DNA of 19,684 nt. Source: DASPTH01 sp046727575 (GTDB lineage Bacteria > Actinomycetota > Acidimicrobiia > IMCC26256 > DASPTH01). How positions within the stretch are numbered: the first letter of the stretch is position 1; each line of letters opens with the position of its first letter. The translations under genes were made by a program, and so were the position numbers. Positions 1 through 6,407 of this stretch are shown here, in pieces. A model generated the notes under the pieces. That model saw only the letters and a list, made by a program, of their open reading frames with translations. It was not told where the DNA came from and searched no databases. The stretch is taken from contig JBKPCV010000010.1 of NCBI GenBank assembly GCA_046727575.1, forward strand, positions 1 to 19,684, read 5' to 3'.

Positions 1-50
1 GTGTGAGCGTGGGTCTCGCGCTCGCGTACCTCGGCGTCGTGTTGGGCTGA
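1..50 (+). CDS. crcB: C-terminal tail of a first FluC/CrcB fluoride channel subunit (partial)
   Basis: Only the last 15 codons are inside the window, in the frame that starts at position 3 and stops with TGA at 48-50. The peptide ends in a hydrophobic run, SVGLALAYLGVVLG, which is the usual look of the fourth helix at the end of FluC/CrcB subunits. A complete CrcB follows at 121, and actinobacteria often carry two crcB genes side by side whose products form the dual-topology fluoride channel. The assignment leans on that neighbourhood because so little sequence is present. The other frame open to the left edge is arginine-rich and looks like an out-of-frame shadow until about position 50. Confidence 0.5.
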   Translation, partial: VSVGLALAYLGVVLG

Positions 51-121
51 TCACCGAAGGGCTCGTGATCGTCGACGACGTCGAGGTGATCAAGTACGTT
101 GGCCGGCCTGCGCACGCCTGA
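50..121 (+). pseudogene. Remnant of a DUF190 protein (C-terminal 23 codons only)
   Basis: The frame starting at 50 reads ITEGLVIVDDVEVIKYVG and stops at 119-121. DUF190 proteins typically end with a segment of the type EGLVTLEKVEVIRY, so the match in pattern is close. DUF190 genes are commonly found beside crcB. No body of a DUF190 gene (about 100 residues) can fit, because a crcB tail ends at position 50 in another frame and the upstream codons of this frame are arginine-rich and unlike DUF190. The stop codon shares one base with the ATG of the next crcB (TGATG), as expected for a once-intact coupled operon. The likely explanation is an internal deletion joining crcB to the end of DUF190. 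Family memory is the only evidence, and the left edge hides the rest. Confidence 0.45.
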
Positions 122-486
122 TGCTCGTCGCCGGCATTGCCATGGCCGGAGCCCTTGGCGCTCCCGTGCGCTACCTCCTCGATGGCTTCGTGCAAGAGCG
201 GACCAAGGGTGTGTTCCCGCGCGGCACGTTCGTCGTCAACGTGACCGGCTCGTTGATCCTGGGCTTCCTCGCCGGGGTCACCCTGTACCACGGCTTCGCT
301 GCGACCCCGAGACTCGTCCTCGGAACCGGCTTCTGTGGCGCGTACACGACCTTCTCGACCTTCACCTACGAGACGATGCGCCTCGCTGAAGAGCGCGCCT
401 TCGGCGCCGCGCTGAAGAACGCGCTGGCGAGCCTTCTCGTACGTGCGGTTGCCGCGGCCGGTGGTCACGCGCTGGCGGCCCGCTGA
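121..486 (+). CDS. crcB: FluC/CrcB fluoride ion channel subunit
   Basis: This 121-residue protein has the size and four-helix layout of FluC (CrcB), the dimeric fluoride-specific channel of the inner membrane that lets cytoplasmic fluoride escape. Diagnostic motifs are visible: GxxGAPxRYLL near residues 10-20, GTFVVNVTGS at 35-44 with the conserved pore Asn (N40), and GFCGAYTTFSTF at 70-81, which carries the Thr/Ser polar track and the Phe-box residue. The ATG overlaps the preceding TGA by one base and there is no clear Shine-Dalgarno sequence, so translation is probably coupled. It likely works as a heterodimer with the upstream crcB product. An MFS gene follows 4 bp downstream, which suggests one transcript. 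Confidence 0.93.
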   Translation: MLVAGIAMAGALGAPVRYLLDGFVQERTKGVFPRGTFVVNVTGSLILGFLAGVTLYHGFAATPRLVLGTGFCGAYTTFSTFTYETMRLAEERAFGAALKNALASLLVRAVAAAGGHALAAR

Positions 487-490
487 GGCC

Positions 491-1705
491 ATGGACACCG
501 GCGCAGACCACGTCATACGGAACCGCAGCGTGCTGGGCATCGGACTCGGCAGCCTGCTGTCCGACACCGGGCACGAGATGGCGACCGCCGCGCTTCCGGG
601 CTTCTTGTCCTCGATCGGCGCGCAAGCCGCCGCTCTGGGGGTCATCGAAGGAATCGCTGACGCGTCGATGTCGGCATCGAAGGTCGTCGGCGGCGTGATT
701 GCCGACCGCCCCGGAGTCGAGCGCAAGGCGGTCACGAGCGGCGGATATGCGATCACTGCGCTCGGTCACGGAGCATTCGCGCTCGCCCAAGCATGGCCAT
801 TCGTCGCCGTAGCACGCGCGCTGTCCTGGATCGCGCGCGGCGGCAAGGCACCGGCGCGCGATTCTCTGCTGGCGGGCTCCGTGCCACCCGCGCAGCTCGG
901 CCGGGCGTTCGGCGTCGAACGATCGATGGATTCGCTCGGCGCCATCGCCGGACCTCTGCTCGCCGCGGCACTCATCGTCGCGGTCGGCTACCGATGGCTG
1001 TTCGCGATCAGCGCGATCCCCGGTCTCCTCGCGGCGCTTGCCGTGCTCGTGCTCGTGCGCGAGGCACCCCGGATGCTGCGGTCTGCTCCCCACATCGGTC
1101 TGTCATTGCGAGGACTCGCGTCCGAGCCCGGCCCGTTCCGACGGCTGCTTGCCGGCGTCGGTCTCTACGGACTCGGCAACTTCTCGGCGACGCTCTTGAT
1201 CCTGCGCGCCGCAGACCTGCTGCACAGCGACGGCAGATCATCCGCCGAGGCGGCCGCGATCGCAGTCGTGCTGTACGCCGCGCACAACGCAGCGAACAGT
1301 GTTTTCGCATACCCGGCTGGCGCGATCGCCGATCGGGTCGGACGGCGTCACATCCTCGTGTTCGGCATCGGTCTGTTCGCAGTCGCGAGCCTCGGTTTCA
1401 TCGGCGACTCCCGCAGCATCGCGCTCCTCGCCGTGCTGTTCGTGCTCGTCGGCGCGTCAACGGCGCTCGTCGAGACTGGCCAAGGGGCCTACGCAGCCGA
1501 GCTCCTGCACGACTCGATCCGTGGCCGAGGATTCGGACTGCTCGGACTCGTCGACGGCATCGGTGACCTCGTCTCGAGCGTCGTCGTCGGAATTCTCTTC
1601 ACTGTTACCGATCCTGCCTGGGGTTTCGTCTACGCGGCCAGCCTCGCAACCCTCGGCGCGCTCGTGCTTGCGGCACGTCCGCCGGCCTCAGCGACAGTGC
1701 GCTGA
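491..1705 (+). CDS. MFS transporter, 12 helices
   Basis: This 404-residue protein is a major facilitator superfamily permease. Near the N-terminus it shows the pattern LLSDTGHEM then LGVIEGIADASMSASK, followed by a loop motif ADRPGVERK that resembles MFS motif A, and RGGKAPARD at about residues 118-126. A second loop, GAIADRVGRR, at about residue 280 mirrors motif A in the C-terminal half. This pattern belongs to a broad bacterial MFS clade whose substrates are not reliably known. I chose the ATG at 491, 4 bp after the crcB stop; an alternative start at 443 would overlap crcB by 44 bp and add 16 residues without membrane character. Co-transcription with crcB could mean a link to ion or toxic-anion export, but that is inference. 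Confidence 0.88.
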   Translation: MDTGADHVIRNRSVLGIGLGSLLSDTGHEMATAALPGFLSSIGAQAAALGVIEGIADASMSASKVVGGVIADRPGVERKAVTSGGYAITALGHGAFALAQAWPFVAVARALSWIARGGKAPARDSLLAGSVPPAQLGRAFGVERSMDSLGAIAGPLLAAALIVAVGYRWLFAISAIPGLLAALAVLVLVREAPRMLRSAPHIGLSLRGLASEPGPFRRLLAGVGLYGLGNFSATLLILRAADLLHSDGRSSAEAAAIAVVLYAAHNAANSVFAYPAGAIADRVGRRHILVFGIGLFAVASLGFIGDSRSIALLAVLFVLVGASTALVETGQGAYAAELLHDSIRGRGFGLLGLVDGIGDLVSSVVVGILFTVTDPAWGFVYAASLATLGALVLAARPPASATVR

Positions 1706-1735
1706 GCTGCGGGCCCTGCGTCGGTGGCGTCGTCT

Positions 1736-2404
1736 CTAGAGTCGGGTCAGTGAAGTTCCGGCCCCGCTTCGCTGCTCGATGTCGAGATAGTCGCACAGCA
1801 TGTCTGCCGTGGCGGTTGCCCACCGGTCCAGCGCAGCTGCGCCCAGCTGTCGCGCGGCGACCGTCTTGCCGACGCTCTCGAGCGTCGTCATGAGGAGGAG
1901 TGCATCGAATCGGGCCTTCTCCACGGATCGCCTCCGCGTCGACATCTCGGTCACGAACTGCGTGAACCGCTCGATCCCCTCGACGTAGGGGCCGTCGGCC
2001 TCGGCACGGTCGCGCAGGAAGACGTCCATGTCGCCGAGCACGACGCCGAGCTCGGCCATCTCCGTCGACTCCGTCGCGAAGAACCACCGCGCGATCTCGA
2101 TGACCTTCCGACGCGGCGGCCAGTCGGATTGACCGTCGAGGATCCCGCGGACGTGCTGCCATCCGCGGAGCACGGCGTCATCGTGGAGTGCGACGACGAG
2201 CGACTGCTTGTTCGGGAAGTACTGGTAGAGCGAGCCGACGCTGATGTCGGCCTCGTCGGCGACTCGCGTCGTGGTGAATGCGAGCGGTCCGTCTGATCGC
2301 AGAACACGAATGCTGGCTTCGAGGATCCGATCGCGCATCCGCCGCGAACGTTCCTGCTGCGGCTGCTTCCTGGGTGACAGCTCGGTGCGGGTTCCGGTCG
2401 GCAT
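1736..2404 (-). CDS. TetR/AcrR-family transcriptional repressor
   Basis: A 222-residue TetR-family regulator. Residues about 20-70 form the N-terminal helix-turn-helix: RDRILEASIRVL, then TTTRVADEADISVGSLYQYFPNKQSLV, the strongly conserved recognition-helix region. The C-terminal 140 residues would form the ligand-binding and dimer domain, whose effector cannot be read from sequence. I prefer the ATG at 2404 to a TTG three codons upstream. It is transcribed divergently from the MBL-fold gene at 2458 with only 53 bp between them. A TATCGT -10 candidate (2440-2435 on this strand) lies inside the same palindrome that covers the -10 box of the neighbour, so it probably represses itself and that gene. 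It ends 30 bp from the convergent MFS gene. Confidence 0.92.
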   Translation of the reverse strand: MPTGTRTELSPRKQPQQERSRRMRDRILEASIRVLRSDGPLAFTTTRVADEADISVGSLYQYFPNKQSLVVALHDDAVLRGWQHVRGILDGQSDWPPRRKVIEIARWFFATESTEMAELGVVLGDMDVFLRDRAEADGPYVEGIERFTQFVTEMSTRRRSVEKARFDALLLMTTLESVGKTVAARQLGAAALDRWATATADMLCDYLDIEQRSGAGTSLTRL

Positions 2405-2434
2405 GGTGCGCAAAAGGCGAATGGCGGAATGCGA

Positions 2435-2448
2435 ACGATACCTCGTAT
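2435..2448. promoter_or_regulatory. Candidate TetR operator in the divergent TetR/MBL promoter
   Basis: Two overlapping inverted repeats are visible: ATAC-CTC-GTAT at 2438-2448 and ACGA-TACC-TCGT at 2435-2446. They lie midway between the two divergent starts and overlap a -10 candidate on each strand. Position and symmetry fit a TetR-family operator; binding is not shown by sequence alone. Confidence 0.5.
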
Positions 2449-2451
2449 TTT
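2446..2451 (+). promoter_or_regulatory. -10 box (TATTTT) for a leaderless MBL-fold transcript
   Basis: TATTTT matches the actinobacterial TANNNT -10 consensus and is followed by exactly 6 nt and then the ATG at 2458. Transcription would start at or next to that ATG, giving a leaderless mRNA. There is no Shine-Dalgarno sequence before 2458, which agrees. No clear -35 hexamer was seen. Confidence 0.5.
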
Positions 2452-2457
2452 TGACGC

Positions 2458-3255
2458 ATGGACAACGCCGAGACGGGAAGTGACGCGCCGATGACAGCCC
2501 TGGCAGTCACCCGGGTGGTCAACGCCAGCGTGCTGTTGGAATTCGGCGCCGACGCCGTGCTCACGGATCCCTATTTCGACAACCACCGCCTCGTGCGGTT
2601 CAACGAGGCCATCGGGCTGACCGTCGGCGATCTACCGCGCCTCGCCGCCATCATCGGCGGGCACGGAGTCTTCGACCATTGGCAACCACGGTCGCTCCGG
2701 TCGTACCCACACCGCGACACCACGCCGGTGTTCGTGGCCACGCGACGCATGGCGCGGCTCGCGCGTCGAGCAGGGTTCACCAATGTCGAGGTGCTGACTT
2801 GGGGCGAGCGGCGCATGGTCAGCGACTCGTTGTCGATCACGAGCGTGCCCGGCGAGCGCATCACCGGCATGCTGACGAACAACTACGTGCTCTCGACGCC
2901 GGATGTGAGCGTCTTCTTCGGGAGCGAAGCTCGCAGTCTCGACCCCATCCGTGATGTCGCGAACAAGCACCGACTCGACGTCGCAGTACTTCCCATCGAT
3001 GGCGCGCAACTCTTTCGCCGTACGCTCGTGATGGACGCCGCCACCGCGCTCGCGGCGGCCCGCACACTCGGTGCCCGACTGCTCATCCCGATTCACTACG
3101 CGCAGCGGCCGGTCTTCGGAGTGCTTCGCTGCCCGAGCGGCGTGCACGACCTGAACGGACGCGCTCGTCACATGAGCGATATCGAGGTCAACGTCGCGGC
3201 GACGGGAGCAAGGACGGTCATTCGTCTACCCGGATCGCCCGGGGCGCGGGCGTGA
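2458..3255 (+). CDS. Metallo-beta-lactamase-fold protein with degenerate metal site
   Basis: A 265-residue protein with the layout of UlaG-like/Beta-lactamase_2 metallo-hydrolases: an N-terminal strand pair ending in LTDPYF, an HxHxDH-position motif, and a late conserved IHY. The metal-binding motif reads HGVFDH (residues 69-74), so the second His is Val. The region that normally supplies VPxxH reads VPGER (130-134), and the usual GDT Asp position reads GSE (155-157). Only H69, D73, H74 and H213 remain of the common ligands. It may bind one metal, or none, or have become a non-catalytic binding protein. The start at 2458 is supported by a leaderless promoter; an ATG at 2491 with GGGAAG upstream is a possible alternative. 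It is probably controlled by the divergent TetR. Confidence 0.78.
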   Translation: MDNAETGSDAPMTALAVTRVVNASVLLEFGADAVLTDPYFDNHRLVRFNEAIGLTVGDLPRLAAIIGGHGVFDHWQPRSLRSYPHRDTTPVFVATRRMARLARRAGFTNVEVLTWGERRMVSDSLSITSVPGERITGMLTNNYVLSTPDVSVFFGSEARSLDPIRDVANKHRLDVAVLPIDGAQLFRRTLVMDAATALAAARTLGARLLIPIHYAQRPVFGVLRCPSGVHDLNGRARHMSDIEVNVAATGARTVIRLPGSPGARA

Positions 3256-3274
3256 GCTGAGGCCGACGCGCTAG

Positions 3275-3292
3275 CGTTGCCGAACCGCAACG
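3275..3292. terminator. Small stem-loop after the MBL-fold gene
   Basis: CGTTGC and GCAACG form a perfect 6-bp stem around a 6-nt loop, 20 nt after the MBL-fold stop. There is no T tract. A TAGCGT hexamer (3272-3277) overlaps the left arm, so the site might instead be an operator over a -10 box for the CDF-like gene. Either reading is tentative. Confidence 0.3.
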
Positions 3293-3346
3293 TGCGGTGC
3301 GGAGCGCCGGGAAGTCTGGTCGGCACGAGTCCAAGGGGAAGGACGC

Positions 3347-4036
3347 GTGCGCGACGAGAACCTCGAAGCCGGCGCGGTGGATGACCTTCGGGCTGGAGTG
3401 CGCGTCTCGTGCGCCTCGTTGGTCTGGACGGTCGCGGCGAGCACTGCCGCCGTGGTTCTGGGCGTCGACGCGGGCAGCACGGTGCTCGTCGCCTTCGGCG
3501 CGACCGGGCTCGTCGACGGTCTCGGGTCGGCAACACTGCTTGTCCACTTTCGTCACGCTCTTCGTCACGAGGCCGTCTCGGAGCGACGGGAGCGACTAGC
3601 GCTACAGCTCGTCACGGTCGGCCTCGCGGTCGTCGGTCTTGCCACCGCCGTCGAGAGCGTCGAGCGTTTGTTGCATCGAGCCGACGCTCGCGCCGCGCCG
3701 GCCGGTGTCGCGCTCGCCGCCGTGTCTGTCGGCGTGCTCGCGCTACTCGCTCACACCAAGCATCGAATCGCGCGACGCATTCCGAGCGGTGCCCTGCGCG
3801 CAGATGGGTGGCTGTCCGCCACCGGATGTCTGCTCGCGGTCGTGACCGTTGCCGGCACGGGCGTCACGGCCGCGTTCGGCTGGTGGTGGGCGGACCCCCT
3901 CGCGGCCTTCGCCGTGGGATGCGGCGCGGTCGCGATTGCCGGTGTCGTCTGGCGCGCCGAACGGGTCAATCCGCCGGTGCCGCCGGGACGTGCGGGAACA
4001 GTTCCTGGAAGGCGCCGATCCGGATGCGGTGACTGA
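3347..4036 (+). CDS. CDF-like cation transporter membrane domain without cytoplasmic domain
   Basis: A 229-residue protein with six predicted helices in the arrangement of cation diffusion facilitators. Helix 2 contains GATGLVDGLGS (Asp in the metal-site position), and helix 5 is entered through SGALRADGW, followed by WADPLAAFAVG before helix 6; ALRAD and ADPxAA are typical CDF signatures. The usual 80-100 residue C-terminal metal-binding domain is absent, as in TMEM163-like and other short relatives. The GTG start is supported by a purine-rich Shine-Dalgarno stretch (AAGGGGAAGGA, 3333-3343) 3 nt upstream. The last 24 codons, rich in Pro, Gly and Arg, lie antisense to the end of the amidohydrolase gene. 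Zinc or another divalent metal is the family's usual substrate; the actual one cannot be told. Confidence 0.72.
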   Translation: MRDENLEAGAVDDLRAGVRVSCASLVWTVAASTAAVVLGVDAGSTVLVAFGATGLVDGLGSATLLVHFRHALRHEAVSERRERLALQLVTVGLAVVGLATAVESVERLLHRADARAAPAGVALAAVSVGVLALLAHTKHRIARRIPSGALRADGWLSATGCLLAVVTVAGTGVTAAFGWWWADPLAAFAVGCGAVAIAGVVWRAERVNPPVPPGRAGTVPGRRRSGCGD

Positions 4037-5135
4037 CGTCGGCCGGTACTCCGTCGAACAGTTCGTGCAGCGTCTTCTGCGTGTGCCCGAACGTGCCTTC
4101 ATAGTGTGGGTAGTCGGAGCCCCACATCACGTTCTTCCAGCCCATTGCCTGGCTGGCGTGGACGGCGGAGTGGTCGTGCTGGAACGAGGCGTACACCTGC
4201 GTGTAGAGGTACTCGCTCGGCGGCTTCGACAGCGTCGGCCGGACCGCGGCACCGTGCTGCCGGTAGCCCTCGTCCATCCGGTCGGCGATGAACGGACCCC
4301 ACGTCGCGCCGCCCTCGGAGACGAGGATGCGGAGGTCGGGGTGCCGGTCGAGCGCGCCGCAGGCGATGACCTGGGTCACCGCGCGCTGCCCGCCATACGT
4401 GGTCTCGACGTAGTTGAGCACTGCACCGCCACGGCCGCGGTGGTAGACGCCGATGCGCCCGGTGGGGTCGACCGGCTCGGTGCCGATGTGGAAGCCGAGG
4501 ACCATGCCGTTCTCCTCGAGGGCCGCCCAGACCGGGTCCCATTCTTCGTCCTGCCACGGCGGCCGCTCGACCGGTGGGCGCACCGGGAAGAACCCGAGCT
4601 TGAAGCCCATGCCCGACGCGCGTTTGATCTCGGTGACGGTGTCTCGCACGTCGAGGAGCGGGATCGAAGCGGCCACGACGTAGCGCGGCGACTCCCGCTG
4701 GAACTCGATGAAGAAGTCGTTGGAGATCCGACACCCTTCCTTCACGAGCTCGGGCGTGCGGATGTTGAAGGTCCAAGTGCCGAGTGACGGGTAGATCGCT
4801 TCGCCCCAGATGCCCTCGCGGTCGAGGTCGACGATCCGCTTGTGGGGGTCGAACGCGCCCGGCGCTCGCGCCTCGCCCTCGGCCTCGTCGAGGTCATCCT
4901 CCTTCGGCCGCGCGGCAGTCCGCATCAGTTGCTCGCGCGTCCGGGGCTTCGGGATCGGCCGCTCGAAGCTCTGATCGTCGACGGTGATGATCTCGATGCC
5001 GCGTGCCTCGTCGCGCACCGTCTTCGGCATCTTCTCTCGAAGATGCTCCGGCAATTGCTCGTAGAGGTGCGGCGGTTCCATGTAGTGGGAGTCGCCGGAG
5101 TTTGCCCAGAGCTTGGTGTCTCGAGCATCAGCCAT
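3966..5135 (-). CDS. Amidohydrolase family protein (Amidohydro_2, TIM barrel)
   Basis: A 389-residue amidohydrolase of the PF04909 type, a metal-dependent TIM-barrel hydrolase or decarboxylase family. Visible features are DSHYMEP near the N-terminus (H17, where relatives have DSHxxEP), GFHIGTEP with H216, HPDLRILVSEGG at about 265-275, and WGSDYPHYEGTF with the late catalytic-site Asp D341. Length is normal. These proteins in actinobacteria often sit near acyl-CoA and aromatic degradation genes; the substrate here is unknown. The ATG at 5135 has GGGAGCG about 9 nt upstream. It is divergent from the repeat array and cupin gene, and convergent with the CDF-like gene, with a 71-bp tail overlap. 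Confidence 0.9.
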   Translation of the reverse strand: MADARDTKLWANSGDSHYMEPPHLYEQLPEHLREKMPKTVRDEARGIEIITVDDQSFERPIPKPRTREQLMRTAARPKEDDLDEAEGEARAPGAFDPHKRIVDLDREGIWGEAIYPSLGTWTFNIRTPELVKEGCRISNDFFIEFQRESPRYVVAASIPLLDVRDTVTEIKRASGMGFKLGFFPVRPPVERPPWQDEEWDPVWAALEENGMVLGFHIGTEPVDPTGRIGVYHRGRGGAVLNYVETTYGGQRAVTQVIACGALDRHPDLRILVSEGGATWGPFIADRMDEGYRQHGAAVRPTLSKPPSEYLYTQVYASFQHDHSAVHASQAMGWKNVMWGSDYPHYEGTFGHTQKTLHELFDGVPADVSHRIRIGAFQELFPHVPAAPAD

Positions 5136-5223
5136 GGTGTTCGCTCCCGGAGAGTCGCGTCCCTGGATGTCTACCCCGGAGAGCTTATGACAATCACGTT
5201 TTCATTTCACGTTGTGCGAGGCT
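5136..5223. promoter_or_regulatory. AT-richer divergent promoter pocket
   Basis: Between the amidohydrolase start and the repeat array is a short AT-richer stretch (about 5183-5216), the only one in this 394-bp intergenic region. It contains a direct repeat TCACGTT at 5194-5200 and 5207-5213 (13-bp period). It is the most likely site for promoters in both directions. No confident -35/-10 pair was seen on either strand. If the cupin is transcribed from here its leader would be over 300 nt. Confidence 0.35.
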
Positions 5224-5518
5224 GGAAGCGAGAGCCGAGCACCGGGGCGCAGGTACCCCGCGCCGCAGCGAGGCGTGGCCGGAGCGGCCCGGCAGCGGAG
5301 CTGCCAAGAGCGGGAAGCCAGAGCCGAGGCGTGGCCCGAGCGGCCCGGCAGCGGAGCTGCCAAGAGCGGGAAGCCAGAGCCGAGGCGTGGCCCGAGCGGC
5401 CCGGCAGCGGAGCTGCCAAGAGCGGGAAGCGAGAGCCGAGCACCGGGGCGCAGGTACCCTGCGTCGCAGCGTGGCGTGGCCAGAGCGGCCCGGCAGCGGA
5501 GCTGCCAAGAGCGGGAGA
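5224..5518. repeat. Nested GC-rich repeat array: 56-bp units with 33-bp modules, 4 hairpins
   Basis: The array reads: a 13-bp unit tail (5224-5236), a 33-bp module (5237-5269), three 56-bp units (5270-5325, 5326-5381, 5382-5437), a second 33-bp module (5438-5470; two C/T differences from the first) and a fourth, truncated unit (5471-5518). The 56-bp copies differ at only a few positions. Each contains a perfect hairpin, GGCAGC-gga-GCTGCC, at 5291-5305, 5347-5361, 5403-5417 and 5492-5506. The 33-bp modules carry a second inverted repeat around GGTACC. The two 33-bp modules are 201 bp apart. No stop codon occurs in any of the six frames, so spurious long reading frames cross it. It ends about 12 bp before the cupin ATG. 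This is not CRISPR-like, since no unique spacers are present. Confidence 0.93.
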
Positions 5519-5529
5519 CAGGAGTGAGC

Positions 5530-5877
5530 ATGGCGGTGCACGCCATCGACATCGAAGCGCTCGAATGGTTGACGCCGGACGACTCGTGGCCGGGAAAGGT
5601 CGGCCCGGACGAGCCACAGGTGCAGTACAAGCCGTTCGAGACGACGGCGAAACAGGTGCCGCGCGGGCAGCTCGTCTACTACGAGCCGGGCCACCACGAG
5701 GCGGAGCACAGCCACCCGGAGAGTGAGTTCTTGTACTTCATGGAGGGTGACGTCGCCGTCGGCGACCTGCGTGTCGGCGCGGGCACGCTCCTGTACATCG
5801 AGGGCTCGACGGTCTACGGACCGATCACCGCCGGCGCGAAGGGCGCGAAGTTCCTCCGTCTCCACCTCGAGGATTGA
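5530..5877 (+). CDS. Small cupin-domain protein
   Basis: A 115-residue single-domain cupin. Cupin motif 1 is visible as EAEHSHPESEFLYFMEG (H60, H62, E66), and motif 2 as GAGTLLYIEGSTVYGP (84-98). The usual motif-2 His is Tyr (Y96), a change also seen in some ChrR-like cupins, so metal binding would be by three rather than four protein ligands. Function could be a dioxygenase, an isomerase-type enzyme or a small-molecule sensor; nothing in the sequence decides. The ATG at 5530 has AGGAG 5 nt upstream. The frame is open upstream to a GTG at 5212, but that extension is translated repeat DNA and should not be included. It shares the divergent intergenic region with the amidohydrolase. Confidence 0.88.
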   Translation: MAVHAIDIEALEWLTPDDSWPGKVGPDEPQVQYKPFETTAKQVPRGQLVYYEPGHHEAEHSHPESEFLYFMEGDVAVGDLRVGAGTLLYIEGSTVYGPITAGAKGAKFLRLHLED

Positions 5878-5891
5878 AGGGGGTGGTTTCG

Positions 5892-5907
5892 CCCGCCCAC
5901 TAGCGGG
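5892..5907. terminator. Possible bidirectional terminator between cupin and VOC genes
   Basis: CCCGC and GCGGG form a 5-bp perfect stem with a 6-nt loop in the 22-bp gap between two convergent stop codons, overlapping the VOC stop. It is short and lacks a T tract, so it is a weak candidate. Confidence 0.25.
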
Positions 5908-6268
5908 GTGGGAGCTGTTGGACCGACCAGCGATTCCCGTCGGGATCGCGGAAGAAGGTGAACGAGCCCCACGGGAAGTCCTGCACGTCGCTCGCGTCGA
6001 CCCCGCGCTCGACGAGCTCGGTGCGCGCGGCCTGCACGTCGTCGACGACGACCTGGAGTCCGGCGACCGAACCGGGCTCGGTGTCGACGAGGCCCTTGCC
6101 GAATGCGATCGAGCACGCGGAGCCGACGGGTGTGAGCTGGACGAAACGCATCTCATCACTCACGGTGTGATCGTGGTCCAAGTGGAATCCAACCTGGTCG
6201 ACATAGAAGTCTTTCGCACGATCGACGTCGCTGACGGGCAGCGCTACGAGCTCCAGCTTGCAATCCAC
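5900..6268 (-). CDS. VOC-superfamily (glyoxalase/dioxygenase fold) protein
   Basis: A 122-residue protein with the paired beta-alpha-beta-beta-beta modules of the vicinal oxygen chelate superfamily. Module 1 starts LELVALPVSDVDRAKDFYVDQVGF (residues 5-28), and module 2 includes VVVDDVQAARTELVERGV (73-90) and ends with FFRDPDGNRWSVQQ (105-118), the classic terminal VOC motif. E-type metal ligands are not obvious, so it may be an enzyme, a resistance protein or a binding protein. The GTG at 6268 was chosen because AAGAGGAG lies 5 nt upstream on this strand; the frame stays open to 6397, but that part is low-complexity and unlike the family. It is divergent from the MDMPI-like gene. Confidence 0.87.
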   Translation of the reverse strand: MDCKLELVALPVSDVDRAKDFYVDQVGFHLDHDHTVSDEMRFVQLTPVGSACSIAFGKGLVDTEPGSVAGLQVVVDDVQAARTELVERGVDASDVQDFPWGSFTFFRDPDGNRWSVQQLPPR

Positions 6269-6407
6269 GCGCACTCCTCTTGTCGTAGTTTTCGTGGCGG
6301 TCGGGGGTCCGCCGGTGACGGTTGCGACCGACGGGCGATCATCGGCACCATACCGAGCATGTGCGGCCACGTTGTGTCCGCTTTGAGCGCTGACCAAGGG
6401 GAAAGCG

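Noticed and set aside
362..1093. 243-codon minus-strand frame opposite the MFS gene
   Set aside because: Arg/Asp/Gly-rich composition typical of an antisense shadow in GC-rich DNA; the plus strand encodes a clear transporter.
5224..5518. CRISPR array
   Set aside because: The 56-bp units are directly adjacent with no unique spacers, and no cas gene is nearby.
4842..6159. Long overlapping reading frames on both strands across the repeat array
   Set aside because: They exist because the repeat contains no stop codon in any frame; their sequence is Arg/Gly/Pro-rich translated repeat with no family signal.
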